From Tricholoma matsutake (taxonomy: Eukaryota; Basidiomycota; Agaricomycetes; Agaricales; Tricholomataceae): a DNA stretch of 64,000 bases. Location of the stretch: assembly GCA_026075535.2 (NCBI GenBank), contig AP026543.1, positions 11,532,001-11,596,000 of the forward strand. Reading direction: 5' to 3'. Numbering within the stretch: position 1 is the first letter of the stretch; each line of letters starts with the position of its first letter. Under the pieces are notes generated by a model that saw only the letters and a list, made by a program, of their open reading frames with translations, was not told the DNA's origin and made no database searches. Both the position numbers and the translations under genes were made by a program. This document shows positions 34,867-46,131 of this stretch, one piece after another.

Positions 34867-37800
34867 ATCGTACGCCCTCACTGCCTGTCCATAACCGCTT
34901 TGAAGTCTTGTCAGTTGAATCCCTGGAGAATGAATCCATTTCTGTGACTGCTCCCCTCTCTGACCCTTCAAAGTTGGCTAAAGACGTACCTGCTCTCCCC
35001 ATCTCTCCTTCTACTCCACATCCCAAAATTAAATCATGGGAGCGTAAACTACCACGCAAGTATATTGTGGCATCCACTCCCTCTGCACATTCCTTAAACC
35101 TAGCCATCGAACTGCAGACGACCGACACTGGACAGATACTCGGTGTCTCTGCGCTCCTGGACTCTGGTGCGACTGGTCTCTTCATCGATTCCCATCTGGT
35201 ACAACAACATCGTCTAAATACTCGCTCACTCTCACGTCCGATACCTGTATATAACGTGGATGGATCCCCAAATGAAGCTGGTGCCATCCGAGAGGTTGCA
35301 GACCTGGTTCTCTGTTACAAAGATCATAGTGAGCGTGCCCTTTTTGCTGTCACTCAATTAGGAAAGCAAAAGGCGATTTTGGGATATCCATGGCTTCGAG
35401 ACCATAACCCAGAGGTCGACTGGCACACCGGGGAGGTTACCATGAGCCGATGTCCATCCCGCTGTCGGATGTGTTTCACAGAAGCCAGGCAAGAACGTCG
35501 TGGACAGAAGGCAGCAATACGACGAACTCAGAAGTGTCGTGCTGGACCCCTGCCTATACCTGAAGTGGAATTGGAAGGGGTTCCTGATCTAATGCTGGAC
35601 TCGGATGATGATGATGAGGACCCAGAGGAAGTGGAGGAGGGTGATCGGATCTTCTACACTGCGATTTGCTCATCACATGAGGTGTGTGCCACATCGAACA
35701 TATCCCAATGCCTCGCTGAGGCCTTCCACAAAAACAACGCTGCTAAATCCTCTACTAACTCCTTACTCCCTCATCTTCATGAGTTTGAAGACGTGTTCTC
35801 CAAGGAGTCATTCGACTCTCTTCCTGCGCGTAAGCCATGGGATCACGCAATCGAACTCACCCCCGGCGCAACCCCTTCATCCTGCAAGGTCTATCCTCTC
35901 TCTCCGGAGGAACAACGGCAGCTTGACCAGTTCATCGACGAGCACCTGGCCTCTGGACGTATTCGACCATCGAAGTCACCCATGGCCTCTCCCTTTTTCT
36001 TTGTCAAGAAGAAGGATGGCTCACTTCGACCGGTTCAAGACTACAGAAGACTCAACAACATCACGGTCAAAAATCGCTACCCACTACCCCTCATCTCCGA
36101 ACTCGTAAACCAGCTCCGTGGAGCCCGATACTTCACCAAGCTCGATGTCCATTGGGGCTATAATAATGTGAGGATAAAGGAGGGAGATGAGTGGAAGGCA
36201 GCCTTTCGTACCAACCGTGGTCTTTTTGAACCGCTTGTCATGTTCTTTGGCCTTACTAATAGCCCTGCCACCTTTCAGACCATGATGAACGACATCTTCC
36301 ATGACCTCATCCTCGAAGGCATTGTCTGCATCTATCTCGACGACATCCTCATCTTCACTCGCACGGTTGAAGAGCACCGTCGCATCACGCGCCTCGTCCT
36401 AGAGCGACTTCGACGGTACAAACTCTACCTTCGTCAGGACAAATGCGAGTTCGAAAGGACCAAGATCGAGTACCTCAGCCTGATTATCTCGGAGGGTCAA
36501 GTGGAGATGGATCCTGTCAAGGTAAACGGGGTCACAGCTTGGCCGATGCCCACGAACAAGAAGGAGGTGCAGTCTTTCCTGGGCTTCATCAATTTTTATC
36601 GGTGTTTTATCAAGGATTTCTCACATCATGCACGACCGCTGTTCGACTTGACAGGAAAGGAGGCATGGAGGTGGGATAATGCACAACAGGATGCGTTCGA
36701 AAAGCTTAAGGAGATGGTCACTTCCGCTCCGATCCTTACCTTTGCTGATGATTCGCGTCCTTTTCGTGTAGAAGCCGACAGTTCTGACTTTGCGACGGGC
36801 GCTGTGTTGTCTCAGCAGTCTCCGGAGGACCAGAAGTGGCATCCTGTTGCGTTCTACTCCAAAAGCCTTAGTGCTGTAGAGAGAAACTACGAGATCCATG
36901 ACAAGGAGATGTTGGCGATAATGCGTGCGCTTGAGGAGTGGCGACACTTCCTCGAGGGTGCCCAACACAAGGTGGAAATTTGGACGGATCACAAGAACCT
37001 CGAGTACTTCATGACGGCCAAGAAATTGAACCGTCGTCAAGCTCGTTGGTCCCTGTATCTATCTAGATTCGACTTCTCCTTGCACCACCGTCCGGGTCGC
37101 AGCATGGGGAAGACCGATGCCCTATCCCGACGTGCAGACCATGGGGATGGCAGCGGTGACAACCAAAACATTGTGCTGTTGCAGCCAGACCTGTTCACCA
37201 TTCGGGCACTGGAGGGCATCGTACCCCAGGTTGAGGAGCGGGACATTCTACGTGACATTCGTCGCGCAAACCGTAGCGGTTTACATGAGGATGTTGTCGC
37301 CCGAGCTGTTAAAGAACTGAGGAAGGGATCAACCCTTTCCTTACGTGCGGCAGAGTGGGCTGAAAAGGAGGACTTGTTGTATTTCAGGGATCGCATCTAT
37401 GTTCCCAATGACCCTGACCTTCACCGGCGCATCATATCCCAACACCATGACTCACAGATTGCTGGCCACCCCAGACGCTGGAAGACCTTGGAGCTCACCT
37501 CACGGAACTATTGGTGGCCACAAATGTCATGGCTCATTGGTCAGTATTGTCGCACTTGTGACCTTTGCTTACGCACCAAGGTCCCTTGTCGCAAGCCTAT
37601 TGGTGAGCTACACCCTCTTCCTGTTCCAGAGAGTCGTTGGGATGTCGTCAGCGTCGACTTTGTGGTGGAATTGCCAGAGTCAAACGGGTTTGATGCGGTG
37701 ATGTGCACAGTTGACTCAGTGGGAAAATGCGCTCACTTCATTCCCACTCACACCACTGTCAGTGCCCTAGGTGCCGCTCGACTCTACCTCCACCACGTGT

Positions 37801-38765
37801 GGAAATTACATGGACTTCCTGGTGCCTTCCTCTCGGATCGTGGCCCTCAGTTCATGGCAGAGTTCACTCGTGAGCTGTACCGACTCCTGGGGATCAAACT
37901 CCTCGCTTCAACTGCTTATCACCCACAAACTGATGGCCAGACGGAGCGAGTCAACCAGGAACTGGAGCAGTACATCCGCCTCTTTGTCAATGAACACCAG
38001 GACGATTGGGATGATCTCCTTCCTTTGGCCGAGTTTGGGTACAACAACCATGTCCATGCTTCCACTCAACAGACCCCTTTCCTCTTAGACACTGGATGAC
38101 ATCCACGCATGGGATTTGAACCTCGCCAAACTCCCTCACACATCGAGACAGTGAATGAGTTCACAGAACGCATGAGGGATAGCTTGGAGGAGGCAAGGGC
38201 AGCCTTAGCAAAGGCGAAGGACGACATGGCGCGATTTTACAACCAGCGCCACTCCCCAACCCCTCAGTACAAGGTTGGTGATCGAGTTTATCTTGACTCC
38301 AGTGACATCTCCACTACACGTCCATCCAAGAAACTCGCTCATCGCTTCTTGGGACCTTTCCCCATTGTCAAGTGCGTTGGAACACATGCCTATCGTCTAC
38401 GCCTCCCAGCCTCCATGTCCAGACTCCATCCCGTCTTCCATGTCGTCAAATTGCTTCCAGCTCCCCCAGATCCGTTCCCGGGATGCCATTCACACCCACC
38501 ACCACCACCTACAGTGATCGAGGGAGAACCCCAATATGAAGTCAAGTCAATCTTGGACAGCCGTTTGCGTCGAGGAAAACTCCAGTATTTGGTACATTGG
38601 AAGGGTTATGGGTATGAGGAGAACTCATGGGTCGAAGAGTCTGATGTAAATGCCCCTCGGTTAATCAAGGAATTCCACCGACGGCACACTGCTGCACCGC
38701 GTCGCATTCAAGTCACGGACTTTGGTCGTATACGATTTTGAATGCATCGGGGCGATGCATCTTAG
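34863..38765 (+). pseudogene. Gypsy B pol, three TGA stops
   Basis: About 1,300 codons: protease (LLDSGATGLFIDS), RT (CIYLDDILIF), RNase H (VEADSSDF, then TDHKNLEYF), integrase with zinc-binding N-terminus, DDE core ([23 protein letters not shown]) and a chromodomain (LQYLVHWKGYGYEENSWVEE). TGA codons at 38,097 and 38,739 replace CGA of copy C, and another lies in the gag-pol overlap (about 34,860). The frame is otherwise open. AGAGAGGGGG before the 3' LTR is the polypurine tract. Confidence 0.9.
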
Positions 38766-38776
38766 AGAGGGGGTGA

Positions 38777-39202
38777 TGTAAGGGGACTAGGGGGGTGCCC
38801 TGTGTGTTTTTCCTATTTTTTATGTTCGTCCCATATTTTTCCCCACCTCATTTCCTTCTATTCTTCATTTTCTATGATTTTTCCGGATTTTATTACTAAT
38901 TTTCCCTTGCTATCATGTTTGTATATGTTGACACTTTTATATTTAGAGGCGGAGTACCCCTTCCGACACATACCCCTTGGTATGATGTCATTCGGCGGCC
39001 TTGATCCGCCTATCTCCGCCTTTTTCTATTTTTAGGTTATATTTGATTTTTGTCGTCTTCACATATACTGGGCATCAGCAAGGGGATCCTTAGAGTTTTC
39101 TCTTCGGATTTCCCTTTGCTAGGTGCGCCCCCAATGCCTGTATTATGTAGTATAATTTTAACTTCGGATTTCCCTTTGCTAGAGGCTTAGGTTGCCCTTA
39201 TA
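38777..39202 (+). repeat. 3' LTR of gypsy B
   Basis: 426 bp, same ends as the 5' LTR, one visible difference. Followed by the CAAAC target duplication. Confidence 0.95.
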
Positions 39203-39735
39203 CAAACGCTGTGATTTACAGCCCATGAAGTAGCAATATATCGGTGTATTCTGTATAGTGGGAGGCGGCAAAGTTGGAGGGGGAGATGGAAGTGTGGTTG
39301 ATGATGTTACTGTCAGTGTTGAAGATGGTGATGGGATCAACCCAGCGGAAAAAATGTTGGTGAGAAACTGATCCACACCCAAACTTGCCTTCAGGCCATG
39401 AGGTGCAAAGGACATAGTGACGACTGAGGTTTCCATTGGCATTTGTCATGGTAATGGCTGGGGTGAGAACCTGTTTGCAATAGGAACACTTCAACAGGTA
39501 ACTCATTGTGAGGTATCTGATATGATAGGTCAATTTGGCTAATGGCGGGCAAGGACATTGCAACTCACCATGACCACTACTGTATGGACGAAGAGGAAGA
39601 CCCAACTTACCAAACTCAACCAAACAGCTGGACAACCGGACAGTCGGACAGCCGGACAGTCGATTCTAAGATACAGATGTCCTTGCCATATCCAGGACAC
39701 AGATGTCCTCCCTGATCCGGTCTCGGCATCTGCCG

Positions 39736-40415
39736 AAGAGTACCCCTTGATCATTTACTACGACAGTCTTTTTTCAAAAAGATCAACTGACATCCAACGA
39801 TACTCAGCTGAAGATTCAGCATGCACTGCTAATAAAATTAAAGGTAGCCTCTACTTCGACCTAGAAGTATTATTTTGGGATTACATCAAAAATCCTTCAC
39901 GTAATGGCCAATCTGGCTGGCAAAAAAAAATAACTCCGTCAGTTTTGAGTATTTTGGAAATTGCTCTAGTAGATTTGATCCTCTCCATCAAATAGAGCAC
40001 TATAGAGCATTTCTACTAGAGGGATAAGAAATTGGGTAAAATTTGAAAGTCCTATTTTGGTTGTTCAAAAATGGTGGTGTTTAGGTGTTGTGCACCCTTG
40101 GAGACCAGAACCGGACTGACCCCGGAAACCAACGAACCTGAAACGAACCTGAAATGATCGTTCGGTCTTTTGTGGTTCTGTTCCTGCCCGGTTTCAGTCT
40201 TTTTTAACTTGGACCCTCAAACACTAGGTGGGCACCATGTATGAGACGGCGGAGCAAGGTTGATATTGTAGTTTCCAAGTGGTTTCATGTCAAATCTGCC
40301 AGTGATCCACTAGAAATGAGGCGGCCAGTGGTCACCATGTACGAGAAGAGGGGGGGGGGAGTTATGGAAACAATTGACCACGTGGAACAGACCTCAGAGT
40401 TGTGTTCAAGCTAGT
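39736..40415. other. Gap right of the KDZ element
   Basis: 39,740-40,070 shows nothing recognisable. At 40,100-40,225 there is an array of AACCTGAAA/GAACCGGAC words ending GGACCCTCAAACACTA, like a hAT right end, but no 8-bp duplication was found. An imperfect direct repeat around CACCATGTATGAGA lies at about 40,231 and 40,336. Confidence 0.35.
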
Positions 40416-40423
40416 TATAAAAG
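40416..40423 (+). promoter_or_regulatory. TATA box of the disrupted secreted-protein gene
   Basis: TATAAAAG, 75-82 nt upstream of the ATG at 40,498, followed by a pyrimidine-rich stretch, as usual for fungal core promoters. Confidence 0.5.
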
Positions 40424-40728
40424 CTGGGACATATCGATTGTGCTAGTATCCACACCTTTTCTTTTCAACAGCTGGTCTGTCCCACGTTATCATCAAAATG
40501 CATCTTCTCCCACTCGCCTCTATCATCTTTTTTACGACTCTCGCAGTATTCGGTTACGAGTGGGTGACTTCTCCTTCTACAGAACTTATAAACTCGATGG
40601 CAGTATGATATGCCATGTTGAATGATTTTTCCTTACTCATGCATACATCCACACAATAGAACAGGTTCCTTGAAAACCCAGCTATTTGTCCTGTAGGAAT
40701 CGAGATAAGGCTTAGGCAGATTAAGGGC

Positions 40729-41000
40729 TGTTGAAATTAATCCCTGATGCATGCTGTATACATGAGGCAATACCTGCAGCATACGCATGTTACTGCGCTT
40801 ACTGCGCATACATGCAGTAAACACATTCTCGAGTCATGTGACATCCTTAATATTATGTATATAAGGAGAACCTGTACCGTAGTAGGAATACAGTGTTCTT
40901 ACCTCTGCTAACCCTAGCTGTAAGTCTAACTAAACCCCAGGTAGGTTGTAAGGAACGTGTTGTCTCTTCCCCTGTGCAGCGTATATAGTCTGCTCCAACA
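40729..41000 (+). repeat. 5' LTR of copia 1
   Basis: 272 bp, TGTTGAAATT...CTCCAACA. Contains TATATAAGG at about 40,858-40,866 as promoter TATA box. Two of its three differences from the 3' LTR are at CpG/CpA sites. Confidence 0.95.
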
Positions 41001-41015
41001 GGTTATGGGCCCTGC
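41001..41015 (+). other. Primer binding site, half-initiator-tRNA type
   Basis: GGTTATGGGCCCTGC begins directly after the LTR. Its reverse complement, GCAGGGCCCATAACC, reads as the anticodon arm of initiator tRNA-Met (CAU anticodon) and not the tRNA 3' end. Drosophila copia and yeast Ty5 prime from this internal site with a cleaved half tRNA. The exact match depends on this organism's tRNA. Confidence 0.7.
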
Positions 41016-41251
41016 TGGGCACGTCGCGAACGCACTTTAATTAGCTGCGAACGACGTAGACTTCATCGTCTCCAAATTTATAACCTTGGGCTCTTCGTGA
41101 GCTGCATTGCGCTCCCTGCGAGCTGCATATAAAACCTAGGTTGACTAGTGTTAACCACTCTGAAGGAGTGTTTTCTCCTGAGAACGTTAAAACGTGTTTT
41201 ATTGAGTAAAAAGACTGATTGAGCGCTTTTAACAGCTGCCACCACAGAATC

Positions 41252-41799
41252 ATGTCTTCAACTCTTGAAAAACTCGTTCAAACTTTCGACGGATCAAATT
41301 ACATTCTATGGGCCGACTCAATGAAGGCGTGGCTCAGGTCTCAGGGCCTCTGGCAAATAACTAGCGGGGCGGAGCAAAAACTGCCCCCGGCGCCTCCCTT
41401 GACGGCGACGAACGCTACCTTGGTAGCGGATGCTAATGCCAAGCTCCAGACCTGGAGCAACAAAAACGACCAGGCTATTGGTAGCCTAGTGCTCCGCCTG
41501 GCCCCCTCCATTCGGCAGCGTGCCAACACAAAGGACACTGCTGAGGAGGTGTGGGATCTCATCCGCACCGATTATGGTGTGGACGGCCCCTCCCAAGTCT
41601 TCGCGGACTTTAGGTCTGCAATAGCAATCAAAATCCCGGCTGCGAACCCCGCACCGGAGATTGCAAGAATGGCTGACAAATTTGAGCGCCTCACGGCTGC
41701 TAATGTCGCCATCCCCAAGCTAGTACAGGCGATGATTTTACTTGCTGCGATGCCGCGCGAGTACGACTCATTGTCTGCAACGGTCCTTAACACGACTGC
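41252..41799 (+). pseudogene. Copia 1 Gag N-terminal part
   Basis: 183 codons from the ATG at 41,252 (FDGSNYILWADSMKAWLRSQG), a typical copia Gag start with the Trp-rich N-terminal motif, followed by the UBN2-like region. Gypsy copy C follows directly. After removing gypsy C and one ACTGC, the frame continues without shift at 47,835. Confidence 0.85.
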
Positions 41800-42225
41800 T
41801 ATAAGGGCAGCCTAAGCCTCTAGCAAAGGGAAATCCGAAGTTAAAATTATACTACATAATACAGGCATTGGGGGCGCACCTAGCAAAGGGAAATCCGAAG
41901 AGAAAACTCTAAGGATCCCCTTGCTGATGCCCAGTATATGTGAAGACGACAAAAATCAAATATAACCTAAAAATAGAAAAAGGCAGAGATAGGCGGATCA
42001 AGGCCGCCGAATGACATCATACCAAGGGGTATGTGTCGGAAGGGGTACTCCGCCTCTAAATATAAAAGTGTCAACATATACAAACATGATAGCAAGGGAA
42101 AATTAGTAATAAAATCCGGAAAAATCATAGAAAATGAAGAATAGAAGGAAATGAGGTGGGGAAAAATATGGGACAAACATAAAAAATAGGAAAAACACAC
42201 AGGGCACCCCCTTAGTCCCCTTACA
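41800..42225 (-). repeat. 3' LTR of gypsy C
   Basis: 426 bp, minus orientation. Differences from its 5' LTR are CG to TG/CA type. Confidence 0.95.
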
Positions 42226-42236
42226 TCACCCCCTCT

Positions 42237-45200
42237 CTAAGATGCATCGCCCCGATGCATTCGAAATCGTATACGACCAAAGTCCGTGACTTGAATGCGA
42301 CGCGGTGCAGCAGTGTGCCGTCGGTGGAATTCCTTGATTAACCGAGGGGCATTTATGTCAGACTCTTCGACCCATGAGTTCTCCTCATACCCATAACCCT
42401 TCCAATGTACCAAATACTGGAGTTTTCCTCGACGCAAACGGCTGTCCAAGATTGACTCGACTTCATATTGGGGTTCTCCCTCGATCACTGTAGGTGGTGG
42501 TGGTGGGTGTGAATGGCGTCCCGGGAATGGATCTGGGGGAGCTGGAAGCAATTTGACGACATGGAAGACGGGATGGAGTCTGGACATGGAGGCTGGGAGG
42601 CGTAGACGATAGGCATGTGTTCCAACGCACTTGACAATGGGGAAAGGTCCCAAGAAGCGATGAGCGAGTTTCTTGGATGGACGTGTAGTGGAGATGTCAC
42701 TGGAGTCAAGATAAACTCGATCACCAACCTTGTACTGAGGGGTTGGGGAGTGGCGCTGGTTGTAAAATCGCGCCATGTCGTCCTTCGCCTTTGCTAAGGC
42801 TGCCCTTGCCTCCTCCAAGCTATCCCTCATGCGTTCTGTGAACTCATTCACTGTCTCGATGTGTGAGGGAGTTTGGCGAGGTTCAAATCCCATGCGTGGA
42901 TGTCGTCCAGTGTCTAAGAGGAAAGGGGTCTGTTGAGTGGAAGCATGGACATGGTTGTTGTATCCGAACTCGGCCAAAGGAAGGAGATCATCCCAATCGT
43001 CCTGGCGTTCATTGACAAAGAGGCGGATGTACTGCTCCAGTTCCTGGTTGACTCGCTCCGTCTGGCCATCAGTTTGTGGGTGATAAGCAGTTGAAGCAAG
43101 GAGTTTGATCCCCAGGAGTCGGTACAGCTCATGAGTGAACTCTGCCATGAACTGAGGGCCACGATCCGAGAGGAAGGCACCAGGAAGTCCATGTAACTTC
43201 CACATGTGGTGGAGGTAGAGTCGAGCGGCACCTAGGGCACTGACAGTGGTGTGAGTGGGAATGAAGTGAGCGCATTTTCCCACTGAGTCAACTGTGCACA
43301 TCACCGCATCAAACCCGTTTGACTCTGGCAATTCCACCACAAAGTCGACGCTGACGACATCCCAATGACTCTCTGGAACAGGAAGAGGGTGTAGCTCACC
43401 AATAGGCTTGCGACGAGGGACCTTGGTGCGTAAGCAAAGGTCACAAGTGCGACAATACTGACCAATGAGCCGTGACATTTGTGGCCACCAATAGTTCTGT
43501 GAGGTGAGCTCCAAGGTCTTCCAGCGTCTGGGGTGGCCAGCAATCTGTGAGTCATGGTGTTGGGATATGATGCGCCGGCGAAGGTCTGGGTCATTGGGAA
43601 CATAGATGTGATCCCTGAAATACAACAAGTCCTCCTTTTCAGCCCACTCTGCCGCACGTAAGGAAAGGGTTGATCCCTTCCTCAGTTCTTTAACAGCTCG
43701 GGCGACAACATCCTCATGTAAACCGCTACGGTTTGTGCGACGAATGTCATGTAGAATGTCCCGCTCCTCGCCCTGGGGTACGATGCCTTCCAGTGCCCGA
43801 ATGGTGAACAGGTCTGGCTGCAACAGCACAATGTTTTGGTTGTCACCGCTGCCATCCCCATGGTCTGCACGTCGGGATAGGGCATCGGTCTTCCCCATGC
43901 TGCGACCCGGACGGTGGTGCAAGGAGAAGTCGAATCTAGATAGATACAGGGACCAACGAGCTTGACGACGGTTCAATTTCTTGGCCGTCATGAAGTACTC
44001 GAGGTTCTTGTGATCCGTCCAAATTTCCACCTTGTGTTGGGCACCCTCGAGGAAGTGTCGCCACTCCTCAAGCGCACGCATTATCGCCAACATCTCCTTG
44101 TCATGGATCTCGTAGTTTCTCTCTACAGCACTAAGGCTTTTGGAGTAGAACGCAACAGGATGCCACTTCTGGTCCTCCGGAGACTGCTGAGACAACACAG
44201 CGCCCGTCGCAAAGTCAGAACTGTCGGCTTCTACACGAAAAGGACGCGAATCATCAGCAAAGGTAAGGATCGGAGCGGAAGTGACCATCTCCTTAAGCTT
44301 TTCGAACGCCTCCTGTTGTGCATTATCCCACCTCCATGCCTCCTTTCCTGTCAAGTCGAACAGCGGTCGTGCATGATGTGAGAAATCCTTGATAAAACGC
44401 CAATAAAAATTGATGAAGCCCAGGAAAGACTGCACCTCCTTCTTGTTCGTGGGCGTAGGCCAAGCTGTGACCCCATTTACCTTGATAGGATCCATCTCCA
44501 CTTGACCCTCCGAGATAATCAGGCTGAGGTACTCGATCTTGGTCCTTTCGAACTCGCATTTGTCCTGACGAAGGTAGAGCTTGTACCGTCGAAGTCGCTC
44601 TAGGACGAGGCGCGTGATGCGACGGTGCTCTTCAACCGTGTGAGTGAAGATGAGGATGTCGTCGAGATAGATGCAGACAATGCCTTCGAGGATGAGGTCA
44701 TGGAAGATGTCGTTCATCATGGTCTGAAAGGTGGCAGGGCTATTAGTAAGGCCAAAGAACATGACAAGCGGTTCAAAAAGACCATGGTTGGTACGAAAGG
44801 CTGCCTTCCACTCATCCATTATTATAGCCCCAACGGACATCGAGCTTGGTGAAGTATCGGGCTCCACGGAGCTGGTTTACGAGTTCGGAGATGAGGGGTA
44901 GTGGGTAGCGATTTTTGACCGTGATGTTGTTGAGTCTTCTGTAGTCTTGAACCGGTCAAAGTGAGCCATCCTTCTTCTTGACAAAGAAAAAGGGAGAGGC
45001 CATGGGTGACTTCGATGGTCGAATACGTCCAGAGGCCAGGTGCTCGTCGATGAACTGGTCAAGCTGCCGTTGTTCCTCCGGAGAGAGAGGATAGACCTTG
45101 CAGGATGAAGGAGTTGCGCCGGGGGTGAGTTCGATCGCGTGATCCCATGGCTTACGCGCAGGAAGAGAGTCAAATGACTCCTTGGAGAACACGTCTTCAA

Positions 45201-46131
45201 ACTCATGGAGATGAGGGAGTAAGGAGTTAGTAGAGGATTTAGCAGCGTTGTTTTTGTGGAAGGCCTCGGCGAGGCGTTGGGATATGTTCGATGTGGCACA
45301 CACCTCATGCGATGAGCAAATCGCAGTGTAGAAGATCCGATCACCCTCCTCCACTTCCTCTGGGTCCTCATCATCATCATCCGAGTCCGGCATTAGATCA
45401 GGAACCCCTTCCAATTCCACTTCAGGTATAGGCAGGGGTCCAGCACGACACTTCTGAGTTCGTCGTATTGCCGCCTTCTGTCCACGACATTCTTGCCTGG
45501 CTTCTGTGAAACACGTCCGACAGCGGGATGGACATCGGCTCATGGTAACCTCCCCGGTGTGCCAGTCGACCTCTGGGTTATGGTCTCGAAGCCATGGATA
45601 TCCCAAAATCGCCTTTTGCTTTCCTAATTGAGTGACAGCAAAAAGGGCACGCTCACTATGATCTTTGTAACGGAGAACCAGGTCTGCAACCTCTCGGATG
45701 GCACCAGCTTCATTTGGGGATCCATCCACGTTATATACAGGTATCGGACGTGAGAGTGAGCGAGTATTTAGACGATGTTGTTGTACCAGATGGGAATCGA
45801 TGAAGAGACCAGTCGCACCAGAGTCCAGGAGCGCAGAAACACCGAGTATCTGTCCAGTTTCAGTCGTCTGCAGTTCGATGGCTAGGTTTAAGGAATGTGC
45901 AGAGGGAGTGGATGCCACAATATACTTGCGTGGTAGTTTACGCTCCCATGATTTAATTTTGGGATGTGGAGTAGAAGGAGAGATGGGGAGAGCAGGTACG
46001 TCTTTAGCCAACTTTGAAGGGTCAGAGAGGGGAGCAGTCACAGAAATGGATTCATTCTCCAGGGATTCAACTGACAAGACTTCAAAGCGGTTATGGACAG
46101 GCAGTGAGGGCGTACGATTCACTCGCTGCAA
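42237..46131 (-). pseudogene. Gypsy C pol, one TGA and a 17-bp deletion
   Basis: Same domain order as copy B. The frame from 46,131 runs through protease into the RT fingers up to a TGA at 44,953-44,955 (CGA in copy B). About 85 bp on, near 44,820, 17 bp present in copy B are missing between AATAATG and GATGAGTGG, shifting the frame. From there RT palm (CIYLDDILIF), RNase H, integrase and chromodomain are one open frame of over 850 codons to the stop at 42,237. Copy C keeps the CGA codons that are TGA in copy B. Confidence 0.9.

Larger units (their letters stand above)
33156..39202 (+). mobile_element. Gypsy copy B, young chromovirus (full length)
   Basis: 6,047 bp with two 426-bp LTRs that I see differing at one site, flanked by perfect 5-bp duplications CAAAC (33,151-33,155; 39,203-39,207). 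It encodes Gag, then Pol in the order protease, RT, RNase H, integrase, chromodomain (Ty3/gypsy, chromovirus). Inserted in the KDZ cargo gene. Four stop codons make it defective: three are TGA where copy C has CGA; the fourth is in the gag-pol overlap. Confidence 0.95.
31426..39506 (-). pseudogene. GRF-like zinc-finger cargo gene of the KDZ element, split by gypsy B
   Basis: Likely ATG at 39,506, followed by a GRF-like zinc finger (CSYCKQ, NGNLSRHYVLC, HFFRW) in 39,506-39,340. A proline/serine linker and a second cysteine block (MGCKSQR) follow; gypsy copy B then interrupts. Beyond 33,150 come CHTHCQLSGGC and a His, a low-complexity Pro/Ser/Thr stretch, a conserved WSQDE...LWVGFRVGQVF region (32,727-32,458), an acidic region with four tandem units of about 60 bp (32,040-32,250; APPPVVKKH), and a C-terminal segment (FGAYFPGLSFKKSTYYD, 31,698-31,426). 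This layout recurs in basidiomycete transposon proteins of unknown function. Frameshifts and TGA codons break it. Confidence 0.6.
28632..39735. mobile_element. KDZ-type DNA transposon, split by gypsy copy B
   Basis: The two ends (28,632-28,742 and 39,625-39,735) are inverted relatives: each has a CTGT(G/A)T(G/C)TTAGAA core next to arrays of GGACAGCC/GGACAGTC words. Between them lie a KDZ transposase on the plus strand and a convergent zinc-finger cargo gene on the minus strand. Without gypsy copy B (33,156-39,202) and one CAAAC the element is about 5.05 kb. Exact outer boundaries and the target duplication were not resolved. KDZ elements are a eukaryotic DNA transposon group expanded in basidiomycetes. 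Confidence 0.65.

Noticed and set aside
40080..40224. hAT MITE ending GGACCCTCAAACACTA
   Set aside because: The right end looks hAT-like, but no matching left terminus or 8-bp duplication could be found.
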